Below, in pieces: positions 36,384-44,126 of a DNA stretch of 64,000 nt. Numbering within the stretch: the stretch's first letter is position 1; each line of letters opens with the position of its first letter. A model generated the notes under the pieces. The model saw nothing but the letters and a program-made list of their open reading frames with translations, searched no databases and was not told the DNA's origin. Origin of the DNA: Dolichospermum compactum NIES-806. Its GTDB lineage: Bacteria; Cyanobacteriota; Cyanobacteriia; Cyanobacteriales; Nostocaceae. Location of the stretch: assembly GCF_002368115.1 (NCBI RefSeq), contig NZ_AP018316.1, positions 3,112,186 to 3,176,185 of the forward strand, written 5' to 3'. A program made the translations under genes and the position numbers.

Positions 36384-37943
36384 CTAAATAGAAAATTTCT
36401 CATTGTTGTTACCACCCAACCGAATATTCTTTTTCCGACTGAATCCATGCTTGCCAACTTCTAAGTTATAGATACCTTCTGGTAGATAAACTACTGCCAC
36501 CTCGGCGGGAACAATAACCTCTAGAACCCTATTTCCGTTCTGCGTCACCTTCATTGGCGTACCAGCTTTACCTACTGCCACCTGTAAACGGCTGATTTTT
36601 TGCCGTGCTAATGCCAGGCGCAAAAATGCTTGTCCTGCTTGACCCCCTTCCATCCGCATTACCTTTTCGCCCCGTTGCAATATCCGATTCCCTAGGTCTT
36701 CTGCCGCCTTGAGGATTTCTTTATCCCCACTGGCTTCATAGGCCGCTACAAGGATGTCCAGAAAGATAGTCTGCTGTTGATCTAAGCCATACTTATTGAC
36801 CATCTTTCCTTGCTCAATATATTCCGGTACGAATCCATCGCTTCCCATATTTAGCAAATTGTTCCACGCTTGCTTGAACCGCTGAATGTACTTAGCGTCT
36901 TTGGTGACATGATAGGCTTGAACTAGGATATAGAGAGTGTTGTATTTACCGTCGCCATAAAGCTGATTCACAGAGGGCTTCCCATCGGGATTAAGCTTGC
37001 GGATAAAGTGACCCCACTGCGCGACCCACGCCTTCTCGTACCATAGATTCGTAACTGCCATGGCCCTATCTAGATATTTCTTTTCACCCGTCAGTTTGTG
37101 GAGATCGAACAGTTGCCTCACGTAGTATAGGGTGTCTGTATCGCTAGACCTTTCCTCTGAACGCAAGAGGGCTTGAGTAGGGGTGAACTGCTCTTCTAGT
37201 AAAGCCAGATCCTGGTTCATTCGGTTATCCCAGACAAACTCTAACTTCTGATTCGCCCATTTTATAAACTTAGGATTGCCAGTTTTCTGGGACAAATAGG
37301 CTAACCCATTAGCTACCGCACCGTAATCCTGTGTTAGCGTCACTTTGCTCTTTGGCTGGCCATCTTTCACATCTACCCAGCCCCACATCCCACCCTTCTT
37401 TCCCGACTCCAGGTTAAAGTCAAAGTACTTGATAGTTGCTTCCGCCAAGGCTACACACTTTTTCAGTAGATTTAAGTCGTCAGGAAACCACTGGCAAATT
37501 TCGACTCCTTTACTTACTAAGTCCACAGGTTGCTTGTTCCCAGTACCCATTTTGGAAAACTGATCTGGCGCGTCATAGGAGAAGGGAATTAGTTCTGTCT
37601 TAGGATTGCGAGCAGAAAAGAAAGATTCAGCAAATAAACCCATCATTGCTTTGGCGGGCTTATAATCTAAGGACTTAAGTGAGATCGGTAAGTAATTGTC
37701 TAAGTGACCCCGCAAAAGATGCTGATCTGTTTTAGCAATCTCACTCCAATATCTATCCATCATGTCAAAGCCAGCTACGAGAAATTTATCTCCCGCGATA
37801 TAGTAAGCCTCTTGCTTGCTGCCTGTAACTTTGATATGAGTTAGGTCTAGACTATATCCTTCTAAACCCTTTTGGTAAGACCATAAAATCATCACAGTAG
37901 CTAAAAATAAAGTAACAATAAATTTTTGGGAACGTTGCTTCAT
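36384..37943 (-). CDS. Exported six-hairpin glycosidase-like protein
   Basis: Protein of 519 residues with an N-terminal signal or anchor (hydrophobic stretch about 8-24, VTLFLATVMILWSY). The body has helical-pair repeats of the (alpha/alpha)6 kind, for example DYGAVANGLAYLSQKTGNPKFI, TDTLYYVRQLFDLHKLTGEKKYLDRA and KYNTLYILVQAYHVTKDAKYIQRF (each shown only by its core). This fold is used by polysaccharide lyases and hydrolases such as alginate and heparin lyases. Inside an exopolysaccharide locus it is probably a periplasmic enzyme that trims or releases the polymer. Catalytic residues could not be named. Its coding sequence looks more GC-rich than its neighbours, which may mean separate acquisition. 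Confidence 0.65.
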   Translation of the reverse strand: MKQRSQKFIVTLFLATVMILWSYQKGLEGYSLDLTHIKVTGSKQEAYYIAGDKFLVAGFDMMDRYWSEIAKTDQHLLRGHLDNYLPISLKSLDYKPAKAMMGLFAESFFSARNPKTELIPFSYDAPDQFSKMGTGNKQPVDLVSKGVEICQWFPDDLNLLKKCVALAEATIKYFDFNLESGKKGGMWGWVDVKDGQPKSKVTLTQDYGAVANGLAYLSQKTGNPKFIKWANQKLEFVWDNRMNQDLALLEEQFTPTQALLRSEERSSDTDTLYYVRQLFDLHKLTGEKKYLDRAMAVTNLWYEKAWVAQWGHFIRKLNPDGKPSVNQLYGDGKYNTLYILVQAYHVTKDAKYIQRFKQAWNNLLNMGSDGFVPEYIEQGKMVNKYGLDQQQTIFLDILVAAYEASGDKEILKAAEDLGNRILQRGEKVMRMEGGQAGQAFLRLALARQKISRLQVAVGKAGTPMKVTQNGNRVLEVIVPAEVAVVYLPEGIYNLEVGKHGFSRKKNIRLGGNNNEKFSI

Positions 37944-38025
37944 CTTTAATTGCCTTGGATAGGTATAATTATTTTTGGTCTTTGACTATATCCTTAGAGA
38001 GTATTTATCTCTGAATTATTATTAA

Positions 38026-40074
38026 TTACACCCCTTGTGGCTCAGTATTTGCCAAAATATTACTATTTGAAATTGGGATAAAAACAGTATTTATTTCAGT
38101 ATCTCCTGAGCCATTTTTCTCTAAATATTTAGGCTTATACCCCGCTACTAGTTGTGATAGCAATAGCATGATATAAGGCGTATCATTTTTAGCTGCTGCT
38201 CCTAGTAATGTTTCTACAGTCATATCTAAATAACTAGGAATAATCTGACTGGCATTTTTCACAACTAACAGTTTTTCATGCTCCGTTTTTTCATACTCTT
38301 CTCCCTCAACAAACAGTTCCTCAAATAACTTTTCTCCCGGTCTTAACCCCGTAAATACTATGTCAATATCTTTGTTAACCTCATATCCCGAAAGATGGAT
38401 TAATTCCTTCGCCAAATCCACAATTTTTACAGGTTCACCCATATTTAGCATTAAAACTTCACCACTACGACCCAGGACAGATGCTTGTAAAACCAGTTGC
38501 ACTGCCTCTGGTATGGTCATAAAGTAACGGCAAATATCGGGATGAGTAACTGTAATTGGTCCACCTGCTAAAATTTGTTTTTGGAAAGTAGGAACTACGC
38601 TACCTCGACTCCCTAAAACATTCCCAAAACGCACAGCTACATAAGATTTACCACTTTGTTTTGCTGCTTGTAAAACTAGCATTTCAGCTACTCTCTTACT
38701 CGCACCCATTACATTAGTAGGATTAACTGCTTTGTCTGTGGAAATCATCACAAAATGTTCGACATTATATTGCAATGCTACTTGTAATAAATTCCTTGTT
38801 CCAATCACATTATTAGTAATTGCTTCTGCGGGATTTAATTCCATCAGCGGAACGTGTTTATGGGCAGCAGCATGAAAAATTACATCCGGTTTAAATCTCT
38901 CAAAAGCGTGTTCTAACCTCGACTTCACCCGAATATCAGCAATAAATGTATAAATCTGTGGCAGCGGAATATTGATAGCTAATTTACCATTATTGATAAT
39001 TTGGATAAGCTGTTCTAGTTCTTGTTGGATATTAAAAACAGAATTTTCCCCATGTCCAATTAGAATTATTTTAGCTGGGTGACAACGGAAAATTTGCCGA
39101 CATAGTTCACTCCCAATTGATCCCCCTGAACCCGTAATTAAAACAGTTTTATTTTTGATAAATGTAGACACTCTTTTAATATCTATATGAATGGGTTCTC
39201 GTCTGAGTAAATCTTCAATTTTGATATCCCTAATACTATCCAACCGGACACGACTATTGAGGATTTCATGTATTCCTGGTAAGGTACTAGGTTGCACTCC
39301 ATTGGCTTGACAAATATCAACAATTTCTCGAATAATTTGTCCGGAAACTGTAGGCATGGCAATAATAATTTTCTGAATTTTTAATGTTTTGATTACCTCG
39401 GAAATTTTAGAGCGATCGCCTAATACAGGAATTCCTCTTAAATGTATGTGCTGTTTTTTAATAGCGTCATCAATAAATCCTACAGGATAAACTCCAAACT
39501 GGGGATTTCTTTGCATATCTTCGGCAAGAGAAACTCCCGCACTACCCGCACCAATAATCAGCACTCTCTCCCTATGCTTAGATATTTTCTGTCTATGATT
39601 TACCCTTTCTACAACCCGCACACTAAACCGTAGTGCAATCACACAAATACCAGAAAGTATTCCCTCCAAAATTGGTAGTGATTGCGGAAGATTACTTAAT
39701 AGCATATTGAATGTTTTATCCAATATATTAAATAGCGTTGTTTGGATGACTATCACACCCGTCATCAACATGACTATATAGATTACTTCCTCAATACTTG
39801 CATATCGCCAATAGCGTTTATAAAAACCACATCCCCAAAAAACAATTAGTTTAACTACTAAAAACAAAATTGTAGCAACTTCTAACTGTGAAATATATTC
39901 TTGCAAATTTATATCACCATCTAAACGCAAGGATAATGCTAACAATGGTGTCATCGCAAAAATAGTAATGTCAAAAATAAACCAATGTCTATTTCTAACT
40001 TTACTTAATTGATTAGATAGAGTTTTAATTGTTTTCTGAACAGTAAAATGAGAGAGGAAAAACAGGATATTCAC
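38026..40074 (-). CDS. Membrane-bound NDP-HexNAc 4,6-dehydratase, CapD/PglF-like
   Basis: Inner-membrane enzyme of 682 residues that probably makes UDP-4-keto-6-deoxy-HexNAc, the substrate of the PglE-like aminotransferase in this locus. Four hydrophobic helices (about 30-155) are followed by a first Rossmann domain (LIIGAGSAGVSL, 173-183) and a second, catalytic one (LITGSGGSIGSELC, 312-325). The altered catalytic triad of this class is seen in STDKAVNPTNVMGASK (Thr/Asp/Lys at 446-448, Lys460). The start is GTG at 40074, with TGGAGA 8 bp upstream. It heads the polysaccharide locus. Confidence 0.9.
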   Translation of the reverse strand: MNILFFLSHFTVQKTIKTLSNQLSKVRNRHWFIFDITIFAMTPLLALSLRLDGDINLQEYISQLEVATILFLVVKLIVFWGCGFYKRYWRYASIEEVIYIVMLMTGVIVIQTTLFNILDKTFNMLLSNLPQSLPILEGILSGICVIALRFSVRVVERVNHRQKISKHRERVLIIGAGSAGVSLAEDMQRNPQFGVYPVGFIDDAIKKQHIHLRGIPVLGDRSKISEVIKTLKIQKIIIAMPTVSGQIIREIVDICQANGVQPSTLPGIHEILNSRVRLDSIRDIKIEDLLRREPIHIDIKRVSTFIKNKTVLITGSGGSIGSELCRQIFRCHPAKIILIGHGENSVFNIQQELEQLIQIINNGKLAINIPLPQIYTFIADIRVKSRLEHAFERFKPDVIFHAAAHKHVPLMELNPAEAITNNVIGTRNLLQVALQYNVEHFVMISTDKAVNPTNVMGASKRVAEMLVLQAAKQSGKSYVAVRFGNVLGSRGSVVPTFQKQILAGGPITVTHPDICRYFMTIPEAVQLVLQASVLGRSGEVLMLNMGEPVKIVDLAKELIHLSGYEVNKDIDIVFTGLRPGEKLFEELFVEGEEYEKTEHEKLLVVKNASQIIPSYLDMTVETLLGAAAKNDTPYIMLLLSQLVAGYKPKYLEKNGSGDTEINTVFIPISNSNILANTEPQGV

Positions 40075-40660
40075 ATCAACATCTCCAGGAAAATATATGA
40101 AATTTTTTCACTAGATAAACACCTGAGATTTGTAAGAATTAAGCCGTCAGCCATCAGCAAGAATTGAATTGAAAAGCATTCTGAATATTAATTACTGATG
40201 TCAGTCTCCCCACTTCAAAACGCAAAAAATCCGGTTTTAGCTGACTGCTTACTGAGATTTTAACTGATAATCTCAAAAAAATACATATTCAAATCACCCT
40301 CTTAAATAATTAATTATGTGGTGATTTACAAAAATAAATCTTCACCAATTAAATGAGAATGCCATAGCGTTGATAAATATCAACCAAACATAAACATTAA
40401 TGTATTGGTTATTATTTTTTATCTTGAACTTATAGAGGTTTTATCAAATTTCCACTGCTTAAGTCATGCCAGTTTGACACAAATTCCCTATTAAATAAAA
40501 ATAATAGCAGCAAGTATAGTGCTTACACCATATCTGCTGCTTGATTGGAGCGAAAACTCCGATTGTTAACTTTTAATCCAACTATTAAAAATCCATAAAC
40601 AGCCTGTTGAATTTGCTGTGTGAATTTTTAATTACTAATTTTTAATTCCGTTTTGCGGTA
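40075..40660. other. Leader region of the polysaccharide locus and spacer to ilvN
   Basis: A 586-bp AT-rich gap between the first gene of the polysaccharide locus and the end of ilvN. No gene was found. It contains short repeats such as TCAGCCATCAGC (about 40147-40159), and probably the locus promoter near 40080-40400. A weak hairpin (GGAGCGAAAACTCC, about 40547-40560) lies downstream of ilvN but has no T run. Confidence 0.5.
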
Positions 40661-41179
40661 CTAGACTTTTGCTTGTAACGACTTCAGTAATTCAGTATTC
40701 ACACCCGATTCACGAGTCAGAGAAATTTTACCTGTGCGAGCAATTTCTCTCAATCCAAATTTTTGTAGCACTTGCACAATCGCCACCATTTTACCAGGAT
40801 CACCCACAACTTCCAAGGTCAAAGAATCTTCAGCCACATCCACAATTCGCGCTCGGAAAATTTGAGACAATTCAATAATCTCCGAACGATTACTGCTAGT
40901 AGCATTGACCTTGAGAAGCATCAATTCTCTTTCTACACAAGGAATTTCTGTAATATCCTGCACTTTGAGAACATTAACCAACTTATATAGTTGTTTAGTA
41001 AGTTGCTCAATAATGCGATCATCGCCAGGGACAACCATCGTAATTCGGGATACTCCATTCTGTTCCGCAGGTCCCACAGCCAGGCTTTCAATATTAAAAC
41101 CCCGACGAGCAAATAAACTAGCAATGCGGGATAGAACCCCCGCTTCATCTTCCACAATAACTGACAGCGTATGTTTCAT
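40661..41179 (-). CDS. ilvN: Acetolactate synthase small (regulatory) subunit
   Basis: Regulatory subunit of acetohydroxyacid synthase, the first common enzyme of valine, leucine and isoleucine synthesis; it confers valine feedback. The 172 residues are the standard length. The N-terminal ACT domain is clear (HTLSVIVEDEAGVLSRIASLFARRGFNIESLAVGP), here given by its cores VEDEAGVLSRI and RRGFNIESL. The C-terminal domain has ELMLLKVNA and GDPGKMVAIVQVLQKFG. The gene (also called ilvH) is separate from ilvB, which is not in this window. It is divergent from the BON-domain gene, with about 220 bp between the start codons. Confidence 0.96.
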   Translation of the reverse strand: MKHTLSVIVEDEAGVLSRIASLFARRGFNIESLAVGPAEQNGVSRITMVVPGDDRIIEQLTKQLYKLVNVLKVQDITEIPCVERELMLLKVNATSSNRSEIIELSQIFRARIVDVAEDSLTLEVVGDPGKMVAIVQVLQKFGLREIARTGKISLTRESGVNTELLKSLQAKV

Positions 41180-41400
41180 CGGCGACTAAAGGAGCATGAC
41201 ATGAACGCAGACCGGCACTCATGACTGCAAAGCGAGTTTCTACTACGCTGCATTGTCGGTCTGAATTTTTATTTTATACTTAATAATTGCCATCATTCCG
41301 TTCCTGTGGAAAAGTTATCTATTTTCAAAGGTAGATGCAGCCTTTAAATTAACGCCATATATTGTCATCAGCAGTGAAAATTGACAGGAACAAAGTATTT

Positions 41401-41739
41401 ATGGGTTGGTTACAAAGAATGTTTGGCTTAGAAAAATCGGAAAGCGCTCAAGTTAATCCAATTTCTAGTGCTGATGCTAATACACAAACCATAGAGCCAG
41501 AACGTATAGGATTAAATGGAAAATATGATCAAAGTGGTTTAGCCAAGCGCGTAGCTTTAGCATTTGATCAAGATCCTGACCTTGATGATATTAATACTCT
41601 CTGGGTTGCTCAAACAGGTAGTATTGTGGTACTAAAAGGTCAAGTTCCCAGTCAGGATATTCTTAATCAACTAGTTGCTGTAGCTCGCACTGTTGATGGC
41701 ACTACAGATGTTGATACTACACAAGTTAATTTGATTTAG
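41401..41739 (+). CDS. BON-domain protein
   Basis: Small protein of 112 residues from the ATG at 41401; the frame to 41362 would start at a TTG. Residues about 45-110 match a BON domain (LAKRVALAFDQDPDLDD, VLKGQVPSQDILNQLV, VDGTTDVDTTQVNL). BON domains bind phospholipid or other envelope parts. The N-terminus (MGWLQRMFG) is amphipathic with no cleavable signal, so membrane association by a helix is possible. Close relatives are common in cyanobacteria near stress genes, with no known function. Confidence 0.82.
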   Translation: MGWLQRMFGLEKSESAQVNPISSADANTQTIEPERIGLNGKYDQSGLAKRVALAFDQDPDLDDINTLWVAQTGSIVVLKGQVPSQDILNQLVAVARTVDGTTDVDTTQVNLI

Positions 41740-41821
41740 ATTAATTAGGGCTTGATAAATTAAGTTGTTGATGAAGATAGGTAGTAGGGAAAGTAGATGT
41801 TTACCAATTACCAATTACCCA

Positions 41822-42724
41822 TTACCCATTACCAATCCAATCTAAAATCGCTTGGTTAACTTGTTCTGGTGATTCATCTTGGGGACAATGACCAACATCT
41901 TCCAAATATAGCAACTGCAATCTCTCATTGTAGCCAACAAATTGATTTGCTAGTTTTGGCGGCACAAATCGGTCTTTTGTTCCCCAAATTAACAGCATGG
42001 GAATTGTTAAGTTTGGTAAAATTTTCTTGATACTAGGACTAAAATTAATCCCTGTTGTGGCTTTAAACAAAGCTCTAAAGGCACGAGCAGATCCCCGATC
42101 CTGGGGTGGTCTTGCTAAAATATCTATAAGTTCATCAGTAATGGCTTCAGGATTTGCATAAGCTAAACTAGCCCAAGGACGCAGCACACTAGGACGACGG
42201 ACAAAATAAAATATCGGTTTTAATATTAATCTGGAAGTAAATATACTTTTAATCCCGCTGACAAGAGGTTGTAAAGCAATCGGAATCATCTCCTGTTCCA
42301 AATTAGGATCAGGTAAACTGATCATGACTATGCCCTTTACCATATCAGGATGGTTAGCCGCTGCGACTAGAGAAATCAGTGAACCGATGGAATTACCCAC
42401 CAAAACCACTGGTTGACGGATAAAGGTTTTCCAAAAATCGTAAACCTGCTCTACCCAAAGTTCCACATTGTAGTTAGTTGCAGCTTTTTCCGAAGCCCCA
42501 AAACCAATCATGTCCAAAGCGTAAACCGTGTGAGATTTACCCAAAACCTCTAAATTGTGTCGCCAATGACCAATGGAAGCACCAAAACCGTGAAGTAAAA
42601 TTAAGGGTGTTGTTTTTGCATAATCATGGTCAGGACGAATATAAGTATAACGGGTTTGCCAACCACGCCACACCCAATCCCTTTGATTACCAACTCTTTG
42701 CTGCCAGTGTATTCCGGTGGTCAC
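41822..42724 (-). CDS. Alpha/beta-fold hydrolase
   Basis: Cytosolic alpha/beta hydrolase of 300 residues. The oxyanion motif LLHGFGAS (43-50), the nucleophile elbow VGNSIGSL with Ser112, the acid GTKDRFVPP (Asp251) and the histidine EDVGHCPQ (His279) make a complete triad. The start is a GTG (42724) preceded by GAGAGAG; no suitable ATG exists before the conserved core. Proteins like this are conserved in cyanobacteria and plant chloroplasts, where some act on pheophytin or other esters, but the substrate here is unknown. The stop is adjoined by ATTACCA-type heptamers (41803-41835). Confidence 0.87.
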   Translation of the reverse strand: MTTGIHWQQRVGNQRDWVWRGWQTRYTYIRPDHDYAKTTPLILLHGFGASIGHWRHNLEVLGKSHTVYALDMIGFGASEKAATNYNVELWVEQVYDFWKTFIRQPVVLVGNSIGSLISLVAAANHPDMVKGIVMISLPDPNLEQEMIPIALQPLVSGIKSIFTSRLILKPIFYFVRRPSVLRPWASLAYANPEAITDELIDILARPPQDRGSARAFRALFKATTGINFSPSIKKILPNLTIPMLLIWGTKDRFVPPKLANQFVGYNERLQLLYLEDVGHCPQDESPEQVNQAILDWIGNG

Positions 42725-43105
42725 ATTTCTCTCTCAGTTGATTAGCTGGAAACTATATATGTTAAATTATATGTGATTAGCTTCAATGTATACCTAATTT
42801 TGCTATCCTAGAAGCATCTTCTAGATATCATCTATTTATGTATCCACGAAGAAAATCGTAACAATAGTTATTAGTGTCAAATATCATGTAATTTACATAA
42901 AATAATGCAGTGGAATCAACTCAGAGTCAGGCTATACAGTCAACAACTTGATTCAACTTCTCTTATAAATTTGCTACACTAGAGAGGGATATTCATTTTC
43001 CAATTCTGAGTTACTGTTGTATTTTGCCTTTAAGGGCATATCAAACTAACCTAACTAAATCAAGACCAGTCCAAAATCTTAACTAAAGAGCTGCCACTAA
43101 TCATA
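42725..43105. other. Spacer and leader of infC
   Basis: A 381-bp gap between the divergent hydrolase and infC genes. It holds a likely sigma-70-type promoter (42952-42980) and a leader of about 120 bases before infC. No repeats or ORFs stand out. Bacterial infC leaders often carry autoregulatory structure, but I could not identify one. Confidence 0.5.
42952..42980 (+). promoter_or_regulatory. Possible sigma-70-type promoter of infC
   Basis: TTCAAC at 42952-42957 and TACACT at 42975-42980 are 17 bp apart, and TGC before the -10 gives an extended -10 (TGnTACACT). The start of transcription would be near 42987, about 119 bp before the infC ATG. The -35 match is poor. Confidence 0.4.
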
Positions 43106-43639
43106 ATGCCTGTGATTGAGAAAAAAAGAACTCGCGATCTGCCCCAAATTAACGAACGGATTCGCTTCCCGAAAATTCGGGTGATTGACACTGATGGCGC
43201 ACAACTGGGAATTATAACTCCTCAGGAAGCGATACAATTAGCAGAGGAAAAAGAATTAGACTTAGTGCTAATTAGTGACAAGGCTGATCCGCCAGTATGT
43301 CGAATAATGGACTATGGGAAATATAAGTTTGAGCAGGAGAAGAAGGCGCGGGAAGCCCGGAAGAAGCAGCACACGGCTGATGTGAAAGAAGTGAAGATGC
43401 GCTACAAGATAGAAGAACATGACTATAATGTGCGCGTTAAACAAGCCGAACGCTTCCTCAAAGATGGCGATAAAGTTAAGGCTACTGTGATGTTCCGAGG
43501 TCGGGAAATTCAACACAGTGACTTGGCAGAAACGTTGCTTAAACGAATGGCTACGGATTTAGAGCCTTTTGGTGAACTTCAGCAAGCACCGAAGAAAGAA
43601 GGGCGAAATATGATGATGCTGATTTCACCAAAAAAATAA
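43106..43639 (+). CDS. infC: Translation initiation factor IF-3
   Basis: Binds the 30S subunit, keeps it free of 50S and checks the initiator tRNA-start codon pairing. The 177 residues hold the N-terminal domain (INERIRFPKIRVIDTDGAQLGI near the start, cores RIRFPKIRVID) and the C-terminal domain with KEVKMRYKIEEHDYNVRVKQAERFL (cores KEVKMRYKI and HDYNVR) and the RGREIQHSDLA segment. The start is a normal ATG rather than the AUU or other rare codon used by infC in many bacteria. A strong terminator at 43775 follows. rpmI and rplT are not next to it here. Confidence 0.97.
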   Translation: MPVIEKKRTRDLPQINERIRFPKIRVIDTDGAQLGIITPQEAIQLAEEKELDLVLISDKADPPVCRIMDYGKYKFEQEKKAREARKKQHTADVKEVKMRYKIEEHDYNVRVKQAERFLKDGDKVKATVMFRGREIQHSDLAETLLKRMATDLEPFGELQQAPKKEGRNMMMLISPKK

Positions 43640-43774
43640 TTTTGTCAACAACCTAGTCGTGAATGCTGTATAAATTAGTTAGTAATAGGATCTAAAATTG
43701 ACACCGGGGAGATTTGTCCCATTCCCTCAGCATTCATCCATAATTAGATTTATGTCAATTTATTCTAAAATGAT

Positions 43775-43825
43775 AGTCCTGACGGCTGAGTGGTAAAAAT
43801 AATACTCAGTTGTTCAGGACTTTTG
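43775..43825 (+). terminator. Rho-independent terminator of infC
   Basis: Arms AGTCCTGACGGCTGAGT (43775-43791) and ACTCAGTTGTTCAGGACT (43804-43821) form a long, slightly bulged stem followed by TTTT. It lies about 135 bp after the infC stop. Confidence 0.8.
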
Positions 43826-43948
43826 CTATGGTTTTAGAGAGGAATCAGGAGTCAGGAGAATGAAGAAGAAAGGAGAATAAGGGAGAATTAAGAGTTTCAG
43901 GGTTAAAAAAGTGAATTAGGTGTGAGTAATAAGCATTGAAACTGTTTA

Positions 43949-44099
43949 TGGCGATTAGAAATCACTACTACACAAACAAAGTCCACCTACGTGGACTAAT
44001 GAAGAATCAAGGCTTTTGAACCCACGTATCCCTTACGGGACCGTAGGAATAGGTGGGTTTCGTCTGTGTGCAAGATGAACCGCGACTTCTAGTCGCCAG
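43949..44099. mobile_element. Inverted-repeat (MITE-like) element, GGCGAYTAGAARTC family
   Basis: The left end GGCGATTAGAAATC, then TACACAAACAAAGTCCACCTACG, pairs with the right end read backwards (GGCGACTAGAAGTC, then CACACAGACGAAACCCACC), so the arms are imperfect inverted repeats of about 45 bp. Internal palindromes (TCCACCTACGTGGA; CCTTACGGGACCGTAGG) would fold it further. There is no ORF. Elements of this type are numerous in Nostocales genomes, presumably moved by a transposase in trans. Confidence 0.8.
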
Positions 44100-44126
44100 G
44101 TGGGAATAAATTAGACTGGATGGTTT

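Larger units (their letters stand above)
43640..44126. repeat. Repeat-rich spacer between infC and modBC
   Basis: In order: infC terminator (43775-43825), CAGGAGTCAGGAG heptamers (about 43847-43860), a partial copy of the 110-bp dispersed repeat (43897-43950), and a 150-bp inverted-repeat element (43949-44099) that truncates it. No gene was found. Confidence 0.75.
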
